Positions 1-7,833 of a DNA stretch of 36,200 nucleotides are shown here, in pieces (position 1 is the stretch's first letter; every line of letters begins with the position of its first letter). Source of the stretch: a bacterium (GTDB lineage: Bacteria > Verrucomicrobiota > Verrucomicrobiia > Limisphaerales > UBA8199); NCBI GenBank assembly GCA_021784555.1, contig JAJYHY010000043.1, forward strand, positions 1 through 36,200. Reading direction: 5' to 3'. A model generated the notes under the pieces. That model was not told the DNA's origin and did not search any database. It saw only the letters and a program-made list of their open reading frames with translations. The translations under genes and the position numbers were made by a program.

Positions 1-271
1 ATCCGGCCAAAGCCATCCAGCCTCGAAAAGCTCAACCGCAAGCGGAGATGGCGTCTTGCTGTCCGAATCCAACACCCGCTCGCCCGTACCAGGCCAGGGC
101 GAGGGGGGCTTGCCGGGGTCTCAGAGCGTGGCGCGCGCTGAAGGAAGCACACGGAACGAAGGAGGCCCGGAGAACGCCTGCCGCACTAACTGCGAGTACC
201 AAGCAGGAAGGGCGGCGCAACGACAAGAAGTGCCGCCAGGTAAACCGGGAGTCGGATTGGCCCATAGTGTG

Positions 272-535
272 GGCCTCATCCGCAAATGGGTGCGGGCGCG
301 GATACTGGAGGAGGATGGCAAAGTCATCCATCCTCAGACGGGCACACCACAGGGGGGCATCATCTCCCCCGTGCTGGCCAACATCTATCTGCACCACGCG
401 CTGGACCGATGGTTTGAGCAAGAGGTGCAAGTGCAATGCCAAGGACGCTGCGCTTTGGGCGCAACGGCGGGCCATACAATGGGCGGTCTGACTTTTTGGG
501 GTTCGAGTTTCACTGGGAACCGGACATGGGGGTAG
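272..535 (+). pseudogene. group II intron reverse transcriptase/maturase remnant with internal deletion
   Basis: This is a fragment of the reverse transcriptase encoded by mobile group II introns. The frame starting at 272 reads a typical RT palm block: GLIRKWVRARILEEDGK, then GTPQGGIISPVLANIYLHHA, which is the hallmark stretch just before the YADD catalytic box. At about 440-490 that frame loses similarity, and the frame one base away picks up DFLGFEFHWEPDMG, which matches the segment well downstream of YADD in this family. The YADD box and the region after it are therefore missing and the frame has shifted. No thumb, maturase or HNH region follows, and I cannot recognise the intron RNA domains. 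The 270 bases before it may be intron or N-terminal debris, with no identifiable frame. It is certainly non-functional. I am confident of the family and less so of the exact edges. Confidence 0.75.
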
Positions 536-747
536 CTCCTTTGCTTAACTCAATGCCAGTGCCCCGGCGCCTTCCGTGCCCGACAGATTTAATTACACCC
601 GACATCACTTCAGCAGTCCTCATTTTGGCGGCGGAGCACCAGCTTGCAGCGGGCATTCGCTCGGGAAACGACAGAATACCGCGCATCTTCGGGTGAGCTA
701 AGCCAATTGCAAATCAGGCGCAGGGGCGCGGAGTCAGGACTCTAAAA

Positions 748-897
748 TCAGAGGCCGGCTATCGCGAGGCCTTGCAGAATCTTCCTGGCGATGTCCGTTC
801 TGCGCTCAAAGGTGACTTCTCCAAGGCGGTGCCTGAGAGTTGATTTGTTGATGGTGTAGAGCAAATCACATCGACAGAGAGGGCTCCGCGTGGCTTT
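748..897 (-). pseudogene. possible C-terminal remnant of a PemK/MazF-like toxin
   Basis: An open frame on the minus strand ends at a TGA at 748-750 and reads SPLCRCDLLYTINKSTL, followed by RHRLGEV. This fits the C-terminal pattern of PemK/MazF endoribonucleases: a proline, a Cys-Asp pair, a Leu, then T-I-x-K, a Leu and an R-[LI]-G. The frame has no start codon and is closed by a stop after about 50 codons, so the N-terminal half with the RNA-binding core is absent. Just upstream another frame reads a short acidic stretch (DELDGLTSEQMMQF) that could be antitoxin debris. The assignment rests on pattern resemblance over about 40 residues and could be chance. Confidence 0.35.
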
Positions 898-1126
898 GGA
901 ACTGCATCATTTGTTCGCTGGTGAGGCCGTCCAGCTCGTCCCTTTCATTGTAAATACGTTCCAAAACTGATTCCGGCAGCGGCTCCACTGCGCTCACGCG
1001 ACCGCTGTTCTGGCATAGCGCTGGCTTGCGGCCGACTTCTGACGAGGCGCGTGCGGAAACGCCCTGTTCTCTCGTGGTTCAAGCCCTCACTCGGCGCCTC
1101 ATGATCGCCACTGAGGTTGCGTTCTG
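898..1126. other. intergenic, no gene recognised
   Basis: This stretch lies beyond the sdhB stop codon. It holds one short minus-strand open frame (945-1130) with arginine-rich, low-information composition and no recognisable motif, which I do not call a gene. No clear rho-independent terminator for the sdh operon is visible; no stem followed by a T-run was found. Confidence 0.4.
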
Positions 1127-1873
1127 TCATTCCCCTTTCAGGGTGGCGATGGCATAGTCACGATTCATCTTGGCAATGAAATTAAGGCTGATTTCCTTGG
1201 GGCACACCGCCTCGCAGGAGGCCGTAACGGTGCAGTTGCCGAAGCCTTCCTTGTCCATCTGGGAAACCATAGACCAGACGCGCTTGTCCTTCTCGGCCTT
1301 GCCTTGAGGGAGCAGGTTGAGATGGGAGACCTTGGCGGCGACAAAGAGCATGGCGGAGGCATTCTTGCAAACCGCCACGCAGGCCCCACAGCCAATGCAG
1401 GCGGCGGCGTCCATCGCCGCGTCCGCGGTGGGTTTGGGCACGGTAATGGCATTGGCGTCGGGCGCGCCCCCGGTGTAGGCCGAGATGAAGCCCCCGGCCT
1501 GGATGATGCGGTCGAAGGCGCTGCGATTGACGATGAGGTCCTTGACAAGGGGAAATGCCTTGGCCCGCCACGGCTCGATGGTGATGGTTTCGCCGTCTTT
1601 GAAGTGGCGCATGTGAAGCTGGCAGGTGGCGGTGCCGCGCTGGCCTCCGTGAGGGATGCCGTTGATGACCAGCGAGCACATGCCGCAGATGCCTTCGCGG
1701 CAGTCTGAATCGAAGGCAATCGGCTCCTTGCCTCGGGCAAGGAGGTCCTCGTTGACGACGTCAAGCATTTCCAGGAAGGACATGTCCTGGAGGACGTCCC
1801 GCGCTTGGCAGGTCTCGAAATGGCCGGGTGCGGCGGCGTCTTTCTGCCGCCAGACTTTGAGGGTCAGGTTCAT
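1127..1873 (-). CDS. sdhB: succinate dehydrogenase/fumarate reductase iron-sulfur subunit
   Basis: This 248-residue subunit passes electrons from the FAD of SdhA to quinone at the membrane, linking the TCA cycle to the respiratory chain. All three cluster motifs are present. The [2Fe-2S] ligands are Cys58, Cys63, Cys66 and Cys84 (CREGICGMC). The [4Fe-4S] ligands are in [11 protein letters not shown] (Cys159, 162, 165, 169). The third cluster uses Cys214, Cys220 and Cys224 (SCEAVCP). The length is normal for the family. Its ATG overlaps the sdhA stop by four bases (ATGA), so the two are translationally coupled as the last genes of sdhCAB. The sequence type resembles the three-subunit enzymes of Bacteroidetes and Verrucomicrobia. 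Whether it works as dehydrogenase or fumarate reductase cannot be read from the sequence. Confidence 0.97.
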   Translation of the reverse strand: MNLTLKVWRQKDAAAPGHFETCQARDVLQDMSFLEMLDVVNEDLLARGKEPIAFDSDCREGICGMCSLVINGIPHGGQRGTATCQLHMRHFKDGETITIEPWRAKAFPLVKDLIVNRSAFDRIIQAGGFISAYTGGAPDANAITVPKPTADAAMDAAACIGCGACVAVCKNASAMLFVAAKVSHLNLLPQGKAEKDKRVWSMVSQMDKEGFGNCTVTASCEAVCPKEISLNFIAKMNRDYAIATLKGE

Positions 1874-3786
1874 TTATAGCTCCGTGTGCTCATGTGGACT
1901 TCTTCATAGACCAGCGGCTCCTCGTGCAGCACAGGCGCCCGGCCTGGGCTTTGATATTCCCACGCGGCCACACAAGCGAAATTCTCGTCGTCACGCCGGG
2001 CCTCGCCTTCCGCCGTCTGGAATTCCTCGCGGAAATGCCCGCCGCAGGATTCGCGGCGATGGAGGGCGTCGAAGCAGAGCATTTCGGCGAACTCCATGAA
2101 GTCGGCGACCCGCCCCGCATACTCAAGGGCCTGATTGAGATCGCCGCTGCCGCCAGTAACATTCACATTCTTCCAGAACTCCTCGCGCAGTTCCGGGATG
2201 CGCTTCAAGGCCGTCTGCAGCCCCGCTTCATTTCTTGCCATGCCGCATCTTTCCCAGAGCAGCTTGCCCAACTCGCGGTGCAGAGAGGTGGCGGTGCGTT
2301 TGCCGCGGACCGCCAGGAGTTTGCTGATCGTGTTGCGCACGTCCTCCTCCGACTTCTTGAATTCGGGGTCGGAGACGGAGGGCCTGGGAATTTTCGCGGA
2401 GGCGAAGTAATGCCCGATGGTGTAGGGCAGGATGAAGTAGCCGTCGGCCAGCCCTTGCATGAGGGCGCTGGCGCCTAACCGGTTGGCGCCGTGGTCCGAA
2501 AAATTCGCCTCCCCGATAACGAACAGCCCCGGCAGGTTGCTCATCAGGTTGTAATCGACCCAGAGCCCTCCCATCGTGTAGTGAACGGCGGGATAAATCC
2601 GCATAGGGACTTTGTAGCCATTCTCGCCGGTGATCTTCTCATACATGTCGAACAGGTTGCCGTAGCGCTCGCGGATGACGTTTTCGCCAAGGCGTTTGAT
2701 GGAATCAGCAAAATCCAGATAGACCCCTAGTCCGCCCGGCCCGATCCCGCGCCCCTCATCACAAACCTCCTTCGCCGCCCGAGATGAAATATCCCGAGGC
2801 GCCAGGTTCCCAAAGCTCGGATATTTCCGCTCGAGATAATAATCGCGGTCCGATTCCGGAACCAAGCCGGGCGGTTTGGGGCAGTCTTCCTTACGTTTGG
2901 GCACCCAAACACGCCCATCGTTGCGCAGGGACTCCGACATGAGGGTGAGCTTGGACTGGTGTTCGCCGCTGACGGGAATGCAGGTGGGGTGGATCTGCGT
3001 GTAGCAGGGATTGGCAAAAAAGGCGCCCTTCTTGCAGGCCCGCCAGGTGGCCGAGACGTTGCAGCCTTTGGCGTTGGTCGAGAGGAAGAAAGTGTTGCCG
3101 TAGCCTCCCGTGCCCAGCACCACCGCGTCAGCGGCGTGGGCGGTGATTTCGCCGGTGAGAAGGTTCCGGGCAATTATGCCTTTGGTGTGTCCTTGGACCA
3201 CAACCAGATCGAGCATCTCCGTGCGGGGAAACATCTGCACCGTCCCAAGGCTGATTTGGCGGGAGAGGGCCTGGTAAGCCCCCAGGAGGAGTTGCTGGCC
3301 GGTCTGGCCGCGGGCATAAAAGGTGCGGGAAACCTGGGCGCCGCCAAAAGACCGGTTGGCGAGCAAACCGCTGTATTCGCGGGCGAAGGGGACACCTTGG
3401 GCGGCGCATTGGTCGATGATGTTGTTGCTGACCTGGGCCAAACGATAGACGTTGGCTTCCCGGGAGCGGAAATCGCCGCCTTTGACCGTATCGTAAAAGA
3501 GACGAAAAACGCTGTCCCCGTCGTTCTGATAATTCTTTGCGGCGTTGATGCCGCCCTGCGCGGCAATGCTGTGCGCCCGCCGTGGACTGTCCTGAAAGCA
3601 GAAGCATTTCACGCAATAGCCCAACTCCGCCAGGGACGCGGCGGCCGAGGCCCCGGCCAAGCCGCTGCCCACGACGATGACTTCGAATTTGCGTTTGTTG
3701 GCCGGGTTGACCAGTTTCATGTCGAAGCGGTGCTTATCCCACTTTTGGGAGAGAGGGCCACCCGGGATTTTGGCGTCAAGGTTCAT
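1870..3786 (-). CDS. sdhA: succinate dehydrogenase/fumarate reductase flavoprotein subunit
   Basis: This is the catalytic FAD subunit (638 residues), which oxidises succinate to fumarate or does the reverse. It has an N-terminal dinucleotide-binding motif ([12 protein letters not shown], about 38-49). The [14 protein letters not shown] block follows, with His72 as the expected site of covalent FAD attachment. The HPT segment (QIHPTCIP), the catalytic arginine region and the C-terminal helical domain ([12 protein letters not shown]) are also present. The length and sequence type match the long flavoproteins of three-gene sdhCAB operons. It lies 21 bases after sdhC and overlaps sdhB by four bases, so all three are one transcription unit. 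A start at Met23 is possible, but the upstream residues are typical of the family. Confidence 0.97.
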   Translation of the reverse strand: MNLDAKIPGGPLSQKWDKHRFDMKLVNPANKRKFEVIVVGSGLAGASAAASLAELGYCVKCFCFQDSPRRAHSIAAQGGINAAKNYQNDGDSVFRLFYDTVKGGDFRSREANVYRLAQVSNNIIDQCAAQGVPFAREYSGLLANRSFGGAQVSRTFYARGQTGQQLLLGAYQALSRQISLGTVQMFPRTEMLDLVVVQGHTKGIIARNLLTGEITAHAADAVVLGTGGYGNTFFLSTNAKGCNVSATWRACKKGAFFANPCYTQIHPTCIPVSGEHQSKLTLMSESLRNDGRVWVPKRKEDCPKPPGLVPESDRDYYLERKYPSFGNLAPRDISSRAAKEVCDEGRGIGPGGLGVYLDFADSIKRLGENVIRERYGNLFDMYEKITGENGYKVPMRIYPAVHYTMGGLWVDYNLMSNLPGLFVIGEANFSDHGANRLGASALMQGLADGYFILPYTIGHYFASAKIPRPSVSDPEFKKSEEDVRNTISKLLAVRGKRTATSLHRELGKLLWERCGMARNEAGLQTALKRIPELREEFWKNVNVTGGSGDLNQALEYAGRVADFMEFAEMLCFDALHRRESCGGHFREEFQTAEGEARRDDENFACVAAWEYQSPGRAPVLHEEPLVYEEVHMSTRSYK

Positions 3787-3807
3787 AAACTGCTCAAGAT
3801 AAGGGCT

Positions 3808-4512
3808 TCAACGAAGGGCCGCCTTTCCGTAACCGAGAAGAATGGCCACCGGAATGGAGATATAACCGAGGAAGAGGAGGACGGCGACCACCCTGGCGGC
3901 GCCGTCCAGGAATTTGCGGTAGGTGGCGTTGCGCCAACCCATGGATTGGAACATGCTGCTGGCGCCGTGACTGAGGTGCAAGCACAGCAGCCCCACACCC
4001 AGGATGTAAAAGGCGGAGACCCAGCCATTGCTAAAGCCGACCACCATCATTTTGAAGATGTTGTGCCGGCCTTGCGGGTCAATGAAGGCCTTAAAATTCT
4101 GGCCGGTCAGGTTGATGTATCTGACCTGAGCGGTGAAGTGGAGGAGGTGATAAATGATAAACGCAAACACGATAAAGCCGCTCATCAGCATCGTCCGGGA
4201 GGCGTAAGAGGAGCCAATCGGGCGGTAGGCCGCGTATTCGACCGGACGGGCCGCCTTATTCTCCAGAGAGAGGGCCGCCGCCGACCATATATGCAGAACC
4301 ACCAAGGCGATGAGAATCACCCGCACCGGCCAGAGGATCTCGATATTTGTCTGAAGGAGATTGCCGTAGCGGTCGATGTATTCCTGGCCGAGGAACACTT
4401 GCAAATTCCCAATCAAGTGGGCGACGACAAACAAGCACAGCAGGCACCCGCTTACGGCCATGATGTACTTCTTGCCAAGTGACGACTTAAAAATGTTCGC
4501 AAATAGGTTCAT
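3808..4512 (-). CDS. sdhC: succinate dehydrogenase cytochrome b558-type membrane subunit
   Basis: This 234-residue integral membrane anchor holds the SdhAB heads and the quinone site. About five hydrophobic helices are visible: residues 18-38, 62-82, 108-128, 155-180 and 205-226. Conserved histidines in the helices, His32, His74, His122/125 and His179/182, are the candidate ligands of the two b haems expected of this single-anchor class. There is no separate sdhD, as is usual for the class. It is the first gene of the operon. A GGAGG sequence lies about 14 bases before the ATG and a promoter-like pair lies about 45-70 bases upstream. Confidence 0.95.
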   Translation of the reverse strand: MNLFANIFKSSLGKKYIMAVSGCLLCLFVVAHLIGNLQVFLGQEYIDRYGNLLQTNIEILWPVRVILIALVVLHIWSAAALSLENKAARPVEYAAYRPIGSSYASRTMLMSGFIVFAFIIYHLLHFTAQVRYINLTGQNFKAFIDPQGRHNIFKMMVVGFSNGWVSAFYILGVGLLCLHLSHGASSMFQSMGWRNATYRKFLDGAARVVAVLLFLGYISIPVAILLGYGKAALR

Positions 4513-4555
4513 TGCAATGGGCGCCTCCGGCAGCCCGGAAAACGCGACGGGATGG

Positions 4556-4583
4556 AATTTAATGAATGCGGGGAACGGGTCAA
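4556..4583 (-). promoter_or_regulatory. predicted sigma-70-type promoter of sdhCAB
   Basis: On the minus strand TTGACC (5 of 6 to the -35 consensus, 4583-4578) is followed after 16 bases by TAAATT (4 of 6 to the -10 consensus, 4561-4556). Transcription would start near 4549, giving a leader of about 35 bases before the sdhC ATG with a GGAGG in it. This is a prediction from consensus only. Confidence 0.4.
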
Positions 4584-4807
4584 GAAATCTAACCTGATTT
4601 TAGGGAGAACAATACGTATAAGCAATGGTTACCCAACCTCTGGAATGCTCAAGGCGAAAACCACTATAATTTATGGCATAAGGCTCGCTTTTGGCTCGCC
4701 GGGGTTGAGGCGCGCAAACCAGCCCCGCAAACGCGGATTCACCGCCTCGGCGAGGCCAGAGAATTCCCCTCGACGAGTTCGCCCGCGGTGGTTAAACTTT
4801 ATCGGTT

Positions 4808-5015
4808 ATGTCAGCCATCCTGGAACTGCCCGAAGTCCGCCAGCGCGTCTCGCCGCTCTCGGTCGAGGAATACCATCGGTCGGGCGACCCGCGGAACCGA
4901 AAAGGATTTCGCCGCCGCTCACCCTGCAACGGCTGAGTTGGTGGTCGAGGTCGCCGTCTCCAGCCCGGCCCTTGACCGTGAAAACACCACCCTCCTCCGC
5001 CTCAGCCTCGGTTGA
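4808..5015 (+). pseudogene. Uma2-family (DUF820) endonuclease-like remnant, deleted internally
   Basis: The ATG at 4808 opens a short frame reading MSAILELPEVRQRVSPLSVE then EYHRSGDP, a typical start of verrucomicrobial and cyanobacterial Uma2 proteins. That frame stops near 4936. The next frame then reads ELVVEVAVSSPALDREN, the block around the conserved VVEV-SS core of the same family, and stops at 5013-5015. The two pieces sit much closer together than in an intact protein of about 190 residues. The central part is therefore deleted and the frame broken. The residues after DREN are also lost. The 3' end overlaps the proposed start of the next gene. The remnant is non-functional. Confidence 0.65.
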
Positions 5016-5877
5016 CACGCACGCGCCAATTCGGGTTGGCAACCAGACGGCCTTCTCCGCCGCGACCCTCATGGCGCCGTTCGAATACGCGCTGGAGCGC
5101 CGATTCGACGCCTTCGAATGGTTTCCAGACAAGAAACCGGATGGCGCGGGCTGGGATGAGCGGGTTTTAAGCCCTTGCGTCCGAGCCGACATCCGCAAGG
5201 CGGCGCGGGCCTGTTCCATGCGGCTCTCCGTCCATGCGCGTTGGACGATAAACCCACTCTCGCCCGAAGCGGACCTCCTTCTGAATCGCGATCTGGAACT
5301 TGCGGAGGACTTGGCCGCATCCACGCTTGTTGTTCACCTTTATAGCGAGGAGGGAGTCGCCGCCCACGCAACGGCCATTCTGTCCACCCTGCGGTTAGCG
5401 GTCTCCAAGTCGATCTGGCTCGCTGTTGAAAACACGCCGAAGACCACGCCGCAAGATTTCAACCAATTGTTCGCCGGCCTGCGCGCGTCCAATCCTCCGG
5501 GTCTGGGCGGCGTCGGGATGTGCCTCGACCTGGGCCACGCCAATCTCTGCGCCACGACCCGGAACGACTACCTGGCCTTCATCGACCAACTCGATGCCCA
5601 AGTCCCGATTATTCACCTGCACGCCCACGAGAACTGGGGCGACGCGGACAGCCACCTGCCCCTCTTTACCGGCCCCTCCGCGCGGGATGGCGCCGGCCTG
5701 CGCGGTTTCGTGGCTCGCATGAAGCGCCGGGGGTTTTCCGGTTCAGTTATCCTCGAGCAGTGGCCACAGCCGCCCAGCCTGCTTGACCAGGCGCGCGAAG
5801 GACTGCTCCGGTTGTGGAACGAAGACGAAGGAAAGCAGAGAGCCGGATGCGAAGACCTGAAACCTCGAAGCCCATGA
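4978..5877 (+). CDS. sugar phosphate isomerase/epimerase-like TIM-barrel protein
   Basis: This protein of about 299 residues belongs to the xylose-isomerase-like/AP endonuclease 2 TIM-barrel superfamily, whose members isomerise or epimerise sugars with a divalent metal. The first strand is at IRVGNQTAFSA (about 18-28). Candidate metal ligands sit at strand ends in family positions: Glu151 (VENTP), Asp184/His187 (LDLGHAN), His213/His215 (HLHAHEN) and Glu260 (ILEQW). The start is uncertain. No ATG precedes the first strand, so I chose the in-frame GTG at 4978. An ATG at 5071 would remove the first strand. The upstream open frame runs into a Uma2 remnant, so the native 5' end may have been replaced. 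It precedes a GH57 gene on the same strand, which suggests carbohydrate metabolism. The substrate is unknown. Confidence 0.75.
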   Translation: MKTPPSSASASVDTHAPIRVGNQTAFSAATLMAPFEYALERRFDAFEWFPDKKPDGAGWDERVLSPCVRADIRKAARACSMRLSVHARWTINPLSPEADLLLNRDLELAEDLAASTLVVHLYSEEGVAAHATAILSTLRLAVSKSIWLAVENTPKTTPQDFNQLFAGLRASNPPGLGGVGMCLDLGHANLCATTRNDYLAFIDQLDAQVPIIHLHAHENWGDADSHLPLFTGPSARDGAGLRGFVARMKRRGFSGSVILEQWPQPPSLLDQAREGLLRLWNEDEGKQRAGCEDLKPRSP

Positions 5878-5896
5878 CCACCTTCTATCAAGCGTC

Positions 5897-5965
5897 GGGG
5901 TCAGTCCTGCACCTTTTTCCGCCGCTTTGTCCCCTATTGCCGCGGAAAAAGTGAGGACTGACCCC
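5897..5965. repeat. palindromic intergenic repeat, copy 1 (GGGGTCAGTCCT arms)
   Basis: A 26-base left arm (5897-5922, beginning GGGGTCAGTCCTGCAC) and a 24-base right arm (5942-5965, ending GAGGACTGACCCC) form a long imperfect hairpin with a loop of about 19 bases. A second copy in inverted orientation lies at 20078-20146. It keeps the arms, including the small difference between the left and right arm, but has an unrelated loop. This is a REP/BIME-like dispersed element. It could act as an mRNA-end hairpin for the gene before it. Confidence 0.8.
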
Positions 5966-5999
5966 ACGCCCCACCACTCTTAACCACACCCAAAAGCCC

Positions 6000-7188
6000 A
6001 TGAACACCGTTTATCACGCCCTCGTATTGAACTTCCATCAGCCGGCGGGCAATCTGGACGCCCTCCTGCGCGACGGCGAATGGGCCGCGCGCGAAATCCT
6101 CTTTGCCATGGATCGCATGCCGCGCGCCCTTTGGGAATTCGAGGATGTCGCCCGCGTTCATCTCTCCACCTCAGGCACGCTGCTGGAAACGCCGGCGGAT
6201 TCCCAATTCCGGCAGCGGGTCTATGGCATCGTGAAATGCGGCGACCTGCTCTGGCATCTGCAAAACCAAAGAATCTTTCAAGTCCTCGGCACCGGCTACT
6301 ACCACCCGGTGCTGCCCCTCATCCCTGAAGCCGATCGCGAGGAGCGGTTGTCCCGGTGGCTCGGCATTGGACGGCACATCTTTGGCCGCACGCAGTTCAA
6401 CGGGTTCTGGCCGCCGGAGATGGGCTTTTGCATGGAATTGATTCCGTTGCTCAAGCGGCTTGGCTACCGCTATGTCATCGTGGATAGCAACCATGTTGAA
6501 CCGCTCTGCCCGATGCGCTGGGAGGAGGCGCGCTATCGTCCCCACCTGGCGCGGTATGGCGAGGATGAGATGGTGGTCATTGTGCGCGACCGAGCGCTCT
6601 CTGACGCCCAGGAGTCGGGGATGGACTGCGGCTGGTTTATGTGGGAGGTCCATGAGCACACGAGGAACTGCGATTTCCCTCCCCTGGTGACCACCTGCAC
6701 CGACGGCGACAACGGCGGCTGGTTCCGGAATGTCTCGGATAAGGGAAACTTCTGGGCTGTGTGTTCCCGCCCGCTGCTCGACAAAGTGCGGCGCACCGAA
6801 ACCGAGGTGCGCCCCGTCTTCATCGACGATTACCTAAATAAACATGCACGGCGCCCACGGCGCGGTAACCGTCCGCGAGGGGGCGTGGAACACCGGCTGG
6901 CATCATGGAACCGGCTTTGTCCAGTGGACCGGGTCCCGGGCGCAGAAGGACGCCCTGCAGCGCGTCGCGCAAACCCGCAAGACGCTTCATGACCTGCGCC
7001 GCCGCGCCGCCGCTCAGGGCCTGGAGACAGACCTCGGCCCCGACCTCGAACAGGCGCACTGGCGGTTGCTTAGGGCTGAGACCAGTTGCAACTTTTTTTG
7101 GGGCGAGGCCCGGGTATCCCGTTGCCATCAGGACCTCGATGGCGCGTGGACTTTCTTGAATGAACTGGCGGCTGCGTTGCCTCAATGA
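6000..7188 (+). pseudogene. GH57-family glycoside hydrolase, frameshifted near 6840
   Basis: Glycoside hydrolase family 57 contains retaining alpha-amylase, glucanotransferase and branching-type enzymes acting on alpha-glucans. Frame 1 gives LVLNFHQPAGN with the family's first motif at His13-Pro15, then FWPPEMGF with Glu140 as the expected nucleophile, and TDGDNGGWF around Asp235/Asp237 for the acid/base region. After FIDDYLNKH the similarity moves to the next frame (from about 6841), which reads GAHGAVTVREGAWNTGW and a typical C-terminal block (AETSCNFFWGEA) to the TGA at 7186-7188. One inserted base, or two lost, explains it. The joined product would be about 395 residues. It may be a true mutation or an assembly error. 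No signal peptide is seen, so it would act in the cytosol, perhaps on glycogen. Confidence 0.8.
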
Positions 7189-7202
7189 GAGTGCCCCAGA
7201 GG

Positions 7203-7616
7203 CTATTTCACCTTGCTTACCGGGCCTTCCGGGTGCGCGGGGTTCGGCAGCAGGCGCCGTCCGCCGCAATCCACCAACAGATCCATCTTCTCCAGCACCG
7301 TCTGGCCCAGAAGCACTTCGTCACCCAGCACGAGCGCCTCATCGCCCGAGCGACGGCCCATTACTTCAAAACGGATGCCGTCCACCAGCCCCGCCACCTC
7401 CTTCCGGCCACCCGCGTATTCCACGAGCGAGGATTCGAATGGGATTACCCCCGGTTGTTCAGCCAGCGGTGGCGGAAGGCAGGAGCGAACGGCTCCGCTA
7501 TCGACCAGCGCATCGGCTTCCACGCCGCGCACCAGGTTGGGGGCCAGCCTGCCGGCTTGGGCCGCTTGCGCATCCGCGGAATTGGTTAGCCGGACCTTGA
7601 CTCGGACTTCGCCCAT
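7203..7616 (-). CDS. retropepsin-like (clan AA) aspartic protease
   Basis: This is a 137-residue single-domain aspartic protease homologue, the size of one retropepsin monomer, expected to act as a homodimer. The catalytic motif is ALVDSGAVRSCLP, with a D-S-G-A core. The second conserved block is VLLGQTVLEKMDLLVDC, the LLG strand that packs on the active site, followed by RRLLPNPAHPEGP, a tail I associate with cytosolic verrucomicrobial and cyanobacterial members. The start at MGEVRVK is chosen because AAGGAG (7622-7627) sits five bases upstream. The frame extends further 5' without a ribosome site or conservation. There is no signal peptide or membrane segment. It converges with the GH57 gene and is probably transcribed alone. 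Its substrate is unknown. Confidence 0.75.
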   Translation of the reverse strand: MGEVRVKVRLTNSADAQAAQAGRLAPNLVRGVEADALVDSGAVRSCLPPPLAEQPGVIPFESSLVEYAGGRKEVAGLVDGIRFEVMGRRSGDEALVLGDEVLLGQTVLEKMDLLVDCGGRRLLPNPAHPEGPVSKVK

Positions 7617-7833
7617 GGATTCTCCTTTCCGTATTAGATGTGGCTCAAGAATTGCAGTCATACAATTAAACCTATTCGGCTCGCCTCGCTCCGTCAATCG
7701 GAAGCGGACGTTCGGGTGCGATTCAACGTGTGGGGCGGCTCACCTGGCCCGAATTGACCCCGGCGAAGCGCGAGTTGGTAACGGTGCCAAAAAGCAAAAG
7801 GCCAGCCTTTTCAGATTGCACCCGCGTCAGACC

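Noticed and set aside
945-1130. Minus-strand frame of 61 codons overlapping the sdhB stop
   Set aside because: Low-information, Arg-rich sequence with no domain; overlap by four bases is not enough support.
2959-4482. Long plus-strand open frame (507 codons) opposite sdhA and sdhC
   Set aside because: It is antisense to two genes with full catalytic motifs. Its composition is that of a high-GC shadow frame and it has no ribosome site or recognisable domain.
7213-7833. 5' extension of the kinase-MurQ frame by 207 codons
   Set aside because: The extension is antisense to the retropepsin-like gene, which has its own ribosome site, and has no similarity to kinase N-termini.
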